Source of the DNA: Ilex aquifolium | Lineage: Eukaryota > Streptophyta > Magnoliopsida > Aquifoliales > Aquifoliaceae | Assembly: GCA_951799425.1 (NCBI GenBank) | Contig: OX637403.1 | Span: 25,076,811 to 25,140,810 of the forward strand | Reading direction: 5' to 3' | Length of the DNA: 64,000 nt | In this document: positions 57,420-64,000 of the stretch, piece after piece | Position numbering within the stretch: the stretch's first letter is position 1 | Layout of the letters: every line of letters starts with the position of its first letter | Notes under the pieces: generated by a model | Told to the model about the DNA's origin: nothing | The model's database searches: none | What the model saw: only the letters and a program-made list of their open reading frames with translations | Program-made: the position numbers and the translations under genes

Positions 57420-57778
57420 GGGATAAATTATACTTTGACACCTTCAACTATGGTTTTTTTCATATTGTCCCCTCAACTGCTATTTTTTCACATTGCACCA
57501 TTAATTATTTGATTAGTTTCACACTAACCCATTATGTTGTTTCATTTTCTCTCCCAAACTATGTAAACTTTTTCCACTTTATCTCCACACATCAACAATT
57601 TTTTGTCTAAAAAGATAGCGGACGTTTGCGCTTTTTGAGACAATATAGAATAAATTTTTTTTTTGAACATCAATATAAAATAATTCAAGTAGCGAGGGGG
57701 TACTGCAAAAAATTTAATAGTTCAAGGGACAAAATGAAAGCAAGTCCATAGTTTAAAGAATCAAAGTATAATTTACCT
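57420..57778. mobile_element. Miniature inverted-repeat element, 359 bp
   Basis: The left GGGATAAATTATACTTTGA and right (minus strand) AGGTAAATTATACTTTGA form inverted ends, and CAACTATGG/AAACTATGG follow on both sides. TAAATTTA is repeated at 57412-57419 and 57779-57786, a possible 8-bp duplication, though low-complexity. The interior is noncoding. Confidence 0.6.
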
Positions 57779-57815
57779 TAAATTTATATTCAACCCATAT
57801 TGTACAATCCTAGAA

Positions 57816-57935
57816 ATTTTTTTTTTTTTTTTTGTGGAGGGAGGGGGAAGGGCCTCCGAAAGGGAACTTAAACCCTTAATCTCAATACAATCTTTAGAAT
57901 AAACACCCGAATATTAGGTTGAAAGTTAAACTCCA
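57816..57935 (-). mobile_element. SINE fragment in minus orientation
   Basis: On the minus strand GGGTTTAAGTTCCC (box-B-like) is followed by a C-rich CCCTTCCCCC stretch and an A run (T run near 57817-57833). The 3' part resembles the SINE at 14946-15054. The 5' end and duplication are unclear. Confidence 0.45.
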
Positions 57936-58331
57936 AATTCCAAGTTGTATTATATAAGATTAGTTGTATTTTCTTGGTTTTTTTTTTTTCAACAGCCAAG
58001 AGTGTTCAGGTTAATTTACACACACCTCGATTAATTATTTCTCTGGTTCGATTGAAAGCAGATCATCTACGTTGAGATTAAAATATTAATGAAAAATAAA
58101 TTCTTTATACTGACGCTAAAAAATTGTCAAATATTAATTATACTTTCACTCTAAAAATCGTAAGGTTCCTAATTAAATTTAAATAATATTTTTTCCTAAT
58201 CTTTCGCAACCCTAATATTTACAGTGGGGCCACCACAACCAGAGTTGGTCCATACTTAACGTGACCCATGTGTGTCGTTCCGGGCAAGTTATCATTTGAA
58301 TCCCCAAATACAGGCGGAGGGGACGTCTTGT

Positions 58332-58333
<2 letters not shown>
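57936..58333. other. Upstream region of the RING gene
   Basis: AT-rich; no TATA box picked with confidence. Confidence 0.4.

Positions 58334-58362
<29 letters not shown>
58334..58362 (+). repeat. TC microsatellite, probably in the RING gene 5' UTR
   Basis: About 29 bp of TC repeat followed by CATA repeats, roughly 200 bp before the start codon. Confidence 0.9.
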
Positions 58363-58366
<4 letters not shown>

Positions 58367-58556
58367 CATACATACAAATTACAAACAGTTGTACAGATAT
58401 ATCCATTGAAATGCAATCATTGCTATTTTCAAAGACTCATGGTTCCAAATCTTGAAAAGCAAAAATGAAGTTGGTTTTGAATTTAGATGGTGAGTGAGCT
58501 GAAGTTAATAAGATAGATCTTTAGAGGCATTGGGGTGGTTGGGTAAGTCTGAGATC

Positions 58557-61500
58557 ATGGGTTCAACTAGTAGCAAAGCCAATGCCGCCGAGTCATCGTT
58601 GTCCTCATCGTCGGCTATTCAGAGATATCGATCCAAAGGAAGTAGAGTATTCAAGTCTTCGTGTCTCGGCACACCCTCTGGATCTCACAACGACGGTGAC
58701 AATGACGAGTCCCAGGTCACTCTGTCTTCTCTCTTTTTCATCTACATTTGTTTTACTATTTCGAATTTCCGCATGCATGAGTTTTTAGCAAGTAGATTTC
58801 ATATGGGTATTCATTTGCGCTGTTGTTCTGACATTTTGTGCTCTGGTGCTGGTTGATTTTTATCAGTATAATTATTTATTTACAAGCCAGGACCAAGGTG
58901 TTCTTGGGTCTTATTTATTGACGTTGAAGACTTCGTTAATGAAATTGGGTTCTTGAGAGGGGAATATAGAATCAAGATTTTAGTGTCAATGTCTAGGCAT
59001 CTTTAGTATTTGAACAAGGAAACTGAATTGGATTCGCACAAAACAAACCCATCTTGTATTGTGTAAAAGTTTGAACTTCAATTTTGGTGGTAGAAGTTCG
59101 GGTGAGGAGCTACACTGTTTTGGTAAATAGAACGACGTCAGTTTGATACCAAGCTGACACTGTTTTAATCAACAACACCTCTGCTTTTAACTCTAAAGTT
59201 TTTCAATTATGAAAGTTAAGAGGTGTAGGTGAGAATGAACATTCGTTTGGTATAATATCTTGCGACTAATGGGTGCCATTGATTTATCTTTCAAGTTTCA
59301 TGTATATTTGCGTATTGTGCTCTAAGATGACCATAGTTGCTTCCCTCAACTCAATGAATTCAATTGTTCTCTGATTCATGCTTCAGGTTTCTGACCATCA
59401 GACGAAAGCAAGTGGGAGTGATTGCCCTTGTACTGATGAATCTAAATCAGGCTCTGTTGAAGTGAAACCTGAATGTTACAGAAAGGTGGAAATTGAACAA
59501 CATGATGAAACGGCCATCATACCTTCCAACCTGCAGCTTGATGAGTGGAACCAATCGAGCCTCTCAGATACCGCCTCTAGAGGTGGTAGTGCTTCTTCCC
59601 GAGCGTTATCTTCTCGATCATCGAACCCTTCAAATCACTTGTGTTCTCGCTTTAGTTTGTTTCCTGGTAACATAAGCTTCAGGCTAAGCAGGGCAAATAG
59701 TTCAGGGTCTTCAAGGGCTTATCCTGCATCTTCGACAAGTTTCACAATTTCAAATGATGAAGAAGAGCTGCATCTACATAAAGGTCCCGCTGGAGGCCTA
59801 AGAAAGAGAAATGACAGTCGACGAGGTTGTGACTTGTTTTCGGCATGCCTCATTAACAGATCTCCAAGACCACAGTATGAAGATTTTGCTTCTGGCAACT
59901 TGCGGTCACATCCTTCGACTTCTTGCTTTACTGATCATTTGCAAGATGATCAAATAAGTTCCACTCGTGATGTGCCCAGGGATGTTGATAATTCTAGAGT
60001 CGAGTTTAATGTGAATTTACGTTCTCCTAGAAATCAAACTGAAATAGAGGGTTCTGAGGCAAGACTTGCTGAACGGCGGGTTGGAGCTCGAGAACCTGTG
60101 GAAAGGAATGTTCAGTTCTGTAGAACCCTAAGTGTTGGTAGACTTCGTGACAGAGTTCTTCGCAGGTCATCATTTGCTGATTTGACATTTTGTCCCTTGC
60201 AAGAAGAGATGGAAGTGAGAGATGCTAGTCAAGGTAGTGGGATACAGGCCTTGGGTGGAGGAACGGGAGCAACAGCATCCAATGACAATGACCTAACCTC
60301 AACAATTTCTTCTGGTTATGCTCCATCCACTGTTACCGGTTCCTTGTACAGCAGTCAAGATTATGAAGTAGAAACCTCACATCCAAGAGAGGGCAGGTAT
60401 CATGATCTCTTGGAACATAGGTCAAATTTCCTTGAACGGAGAAGAAGAATAAGATCTCAGGTTTGTAAATTTTTGCTAACTATTTATTTACAGTTACTAT
60501 TTCCTTGATCATAGAAGGGAAAAAGGATCTTAGCTTTGCTACCTTATATTGATGGACCAATTTTAATTGCTTATCCAAAACACATGGCATGCATGCAGTT
60601 TGCTGCCCTGCAATTTAGTTATGTAGGACATAATGATGACCAAATTTCAACCTAGTGGCTTATTATGCATCCCAAATTTTGTTTTACATATTCAAGTCCC
60701 ATATTACATTATTATCTGTCTGCTGGATTCCCATGCTACCCTGGTCCCACTTTTACAAGCTACGTTTCTCATACTAAGCCTTTCTTGGCCTTTTAGCTGC
60801 AGTATTTTTGTTTCTCCATGTAATTCAATTGAATGGCAAGTATTTCAGGTACGTGCTCTTCAGCGGTTGGGTAGCCGTTTCGAGAACCTCTCTGGACATG
60901 AAAGGTCTTGTATCTTATCTGGTCACAATCGAACAGGTCGTTGCTCATGTCGTATAGGTTCTCGAGATCCTAATTCAAATGATGACCCAAATGCTAGGGC
61001 TAGCATATCAAGGATTGTTATGTTAGCTGAAGCTTTGTTTGAGGTAATTTTACCTTTTGAGCGGTGCTTTTATACTCCTTCTGAAATTGTCAATATGGGT
61101 TGAATCCTTATACGTATCTTAACTAGGTTCTGGATGAAATTCACCAGCAATCTGTAGTTTTATCCTCCCAGCCTTCTGTGTCTCCAATCGGATCTGTTCC
61201 TGCACCTAACGAAGTTGTGGAATCCCTTCCTTTGAAAGTATATAGTAAAATGCAACAGCATCTGAAGGAGGAAGCTGCACAGTGAGTGATTATGCTTTAC
61301 AATTTTTGTCTTACTTTGTTTTCAGCTGCCTACAATAGCTTTGATAGAGGTGGTATATCTTTATTTTAATATCCCCAAGGGGGAACAATTCCTGCTATTT
61401 TTTAACCCTGAAATTTTCTTATGCTTTTATTAGTTACAAGTGCCACTGTGTTTAATTTTGATGACATAAATCTGCATTGTTTTCTTGTATTATATCATAA

Positions 61501-63439
61501 AACTTTCTTGTATCGAATTATGTTTTATCAAAAATTGATTGCAGCCAAGTGACACAGAAGAACAGTATAATTGATGTTAGGTAACAGGGTGAAAGATACC
61601 ACAGCCATTTATTTGCTCTATCACAGTTTCTTCTAGTCATAGGGACTCTCATAGTTTACCTATGTAACTCTCATCACTGTTTTCAATTTGTTTAGCAAAA
61701 ACTTCGCTTAAAATTTATGGAAAATGGGAAAGGCACGTAAATGTTTGACTAAAGATGGTGGCTTAAGTGAATGAGAGAAATAAATCTAGTCTAAAATTCG
61801 TGTTAGAGTACTGGAGGCAAGATTTAAGAATAATGATTTTCCTATATTTTGTGCATTTTTTATAACATATCTAGCATGTTCTAGCCAGGTTCGTGTCCGT
61901 GATTGTGTCCTACTTTTTTCGGACTTGTCATGTTGTGATGTGTCAACATCCCATTATTATGTCTGTTCTTCGTAGTATCAGGAACATGGAAATTGTATGT
62001 CTTCAAACTTTGAAGACAGAAGGATGTTCAATACACCAAGATTTAGAGTAACAATGTTCAGAACAATAAGGGTTTTTACTCTCTTTCGAAGATTTTATGG
62101 TGCCAATAAAGTGGATTGCTTTATGAACTGCCAAGTTCCAGTTCACAGTTGCTTCATTTGAATGCTGCTAAACTTATTTGAGGTCCTTAAGCTACCACTG
62201 AGATTGTAATGGAGGAGAAGAGGTTTAAAAAGCTGCCAGTGGAGTAATAAAACTCCTAATATTAAATGCCTTTCCTTGGGGCTGCAGAGGGATGGTTTGT
62301 GTAGTTGTTAGAGAAGATTCTGAAGCTAATAGAGCTTGAAGGTACTAATTCCTAGGTCTAGACAGTTATGGAATGCAACTTTACTAGTAGTCTTGAAAAC
62401 TTACAGAAGACTATTTTAAGATATTCTTGAGAGATGTGGAAGGAAGTAATAAGTTGCCGATCATTCTGATTTGTGATCAACCTCCTTCAAATCTCAAAAA
62501 GTGAGTACCTAGGATAACTGAGGCAAACAAGTTGAGTTTGTCACTTAACCGAGGAACACTTAAACCTATGACATATTCACTGAAAATTTCCGTTGGTCCC
62601 AAAGTGGCAAGATATCTGAAGCAACCTCACTCTAGGGATAACGCCATAGTTCACTGTGCAGATGATTTGGTTTTTTTTGTTAATAACAAAGGAAGTAAAA
62701 GGTGGATGTATGGCAGGATGCATTTGAGTAAAAATCTGTATTATGGGGGAAAGGCGAATTGTTGTGGTCCCATCATCTGCAATTACTGTCCCGGTCATGA
62801 TAGTTGATTTGGTTGTTCTCCTTGCAATGCAAATGAAAAGGGGTGTCTTTTTTGAATGTATGGTGAAATGAATCTTGGCGGCAGTCAAATTATCATCATT
62901 TTTTCGCGCCATGGAAGTTTTTTTTCCTTTTAATGTTTCTCAGGCAGGAATGCTCTAATGCTAATTCCATCACAATTAGAATGTCAAAACACAGACTTTG
63001 GAAACCTTTTTTTAATTATCCACTGACATTCACGTGATTACCCTCTTATTTATTTTTTGAAAAGTTCCACATGTTTATTTTATTCACAATTTGCTTTGGG
63101 TAACACTTTGATTCATTAGATGTTACATATGCCTTGTTGAGTACGAAGAAGGAGATAGTGTGCGGATACTGCCTTGCCAACATGAATTTCATAGAACATG
63201 TGTCGACAAATGGCTAAAGGACATTCACAGGTACACCCTTTGGCTTATCTTTTCTGTAATGGCTGTGTATCCCAATTACAACATATGTATAGACCAAATT
63301 TTTGACCTCCAAAATTAGAACAGTTGAAAAATTTATCACAGATCTAGAATATTTTGCTGACTCGTACAATGAACACAGGGTATGTCCACTTTGTCGTGGC
63401 GACATCTGTAGATCTGATACATTGGCTGCAGAGAATTAA
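58557..63439 (+). CDS. RING-H2 E3 ubiquitin ligase, 584 aa, six coding exons
   Basis: Exons 58557-58715, 59387-60460, 60849-61043, 61127-61281, 63120-63230 and 63379-63439 have GT/AG borders and sum to 584 codons plus stop. The N terminus MGSTSSK fits N-myristoylation (G2, S6, K7), suggesting membrane association. A long Ser-rich, probably disordered region follows (about 10-440), with many SR and RS clusters. The RING-H2 domain is at the extreme C terminus: C529, C532, C547, H549, H552, C555, C567, C570; the final [10 protein letters not shown] tail is short. RING-H2 proteins recruit E2 enzymes to ubiquitinate substrates. No transmembrane segment. The RING is split between the last two exons after a 1838-bp intron. 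The start follows an upstream in-frame TTG, not ATG, so 58557 is the first ATG. Substrate unknown. Confidence 0.92.
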
Positions 63440-64000
63440 CAGATTGAGGTCTGGTTTCTCACAGACCATCCCATCAACTGAGAGAAGTGGAGAGATTCTG
63501 CCTCTTGGCAAAAATGGAAAGTCATGCCAGATTATATGATGGTTTGAGAAGGGCGGTCTTTTTCTTCTGGTGTGGTTTGTTGCATTGCTTATTAGTTGTG
63601 TTGGTTGTGATATAAAGCCTGGTCAATTGACCGAACGATTCATGCCATGTCTCCTCCTGGAATACTAGAAGCTGCACTCAGAGAGAGAGAGAGAGAGGTT
63701 CTTTCCGGTAGAGCAATACTCTGAGTAAATTAATGAAAGGGCCTTCAATGTGTTCTATATTCTTTGCTGGTTTGTTGTGTCTTTTGTTTGGCATAGTTAC
63801 ATGGTGTTATCACATGCCTGGGTAGTTTTGCCTTCTAAATGAAAGAAATCCAAAATTTACTTTCCCTCGTGGGCTTATTAGGATCTTACCTTTCAGATTT
63901 GGTGAGTAAACAACAAAGCTGCTCAAGCTTTTGCTTACAGTTAGTAGACCAAGCACAATTGCAAGTACTATATGAATTATATTTGGTATGTCTGCTACTT
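63440..64000 (+). other. 3' UTR and flank of the RING gene
   Basis: Probably 3' UTR in the first 300 bp, with an (AG)n tract near 63680. No other gene seen before the window ends. Confidence 0.5.

Overview
The window is nuclear DNA from a flowering plant, most likely a woody eudicot; I cannot name the species. The evidence is spliced genes with GT/AG introns, a P-class PPR gene, a BAHD acyltransferase, a 12-exon pectin acetylesterase, AT-rich intergenic DNA with TC and AT microsatellites, and plant transposons (hAT miniature elements, SINEs, TRIM-like repeats and a Ty3/Gypsy Tat-lineage element).

Layout. 2-1042 is the 3' end of a PPR gene on the plus strand. 6460-7815 is an intact BAHD acyltransferase on the minus strand. 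About 8-31 kb is gene-poor and holds hAT elements (two with perfect 8-bp target duplications), SINEs (one with a perfect 15-bp duplication), a 0.6-kb foldback element, a GGT minisatellite, and one doubtful 94-aa ORF behind a TATA box at 17.4 kb. 31690-36233 is an intact pectin acetylesterase whose 12 coding exons join to 399 codons. 36.6-51.8 kb is a nest of transposons: tandem TRIM-like units, then a 12.7-kb Tat element (37774-50458) with 594- and 592-bp LTRs and a CTAAC target duplication, then a decayed minus-strand chromovirus fragment cut by a small hAT, and a reversed TRIM LTR. 54046-55684 is a five-exon gene for a 147-aa protein I do not recognise. 58557-63439 is a six-exon gene for a 584-aa RING-H2 protein with a predicted N-myristoylation site.

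The host genes look unrelated to each other: organelle RNA processing, specialised metabolism, cell-wall deacetylation, an unknown small protein and ubiquitin ligation. The most unusual object is the Tat element. Besides gag-pol on the plus strand it carries two minus-strand spliced genes that share one motif. Between the convergent gag-pol and antisense blocks lies an array of about 20 short hairpins that alternate between two stem types, with the base pairing kept. Its LTRs differ by only three transitions and one 2-bp homopolymer indel, yet gag-pol carries three in-frame stops, each one C-to-T change from a glutamine codon, and one antisense gene carries a frameshift. Exon joins were worked out by hand from splice consensus and frame; superfamily calls rest on terminal motifs and target duplications seen in the sequence.
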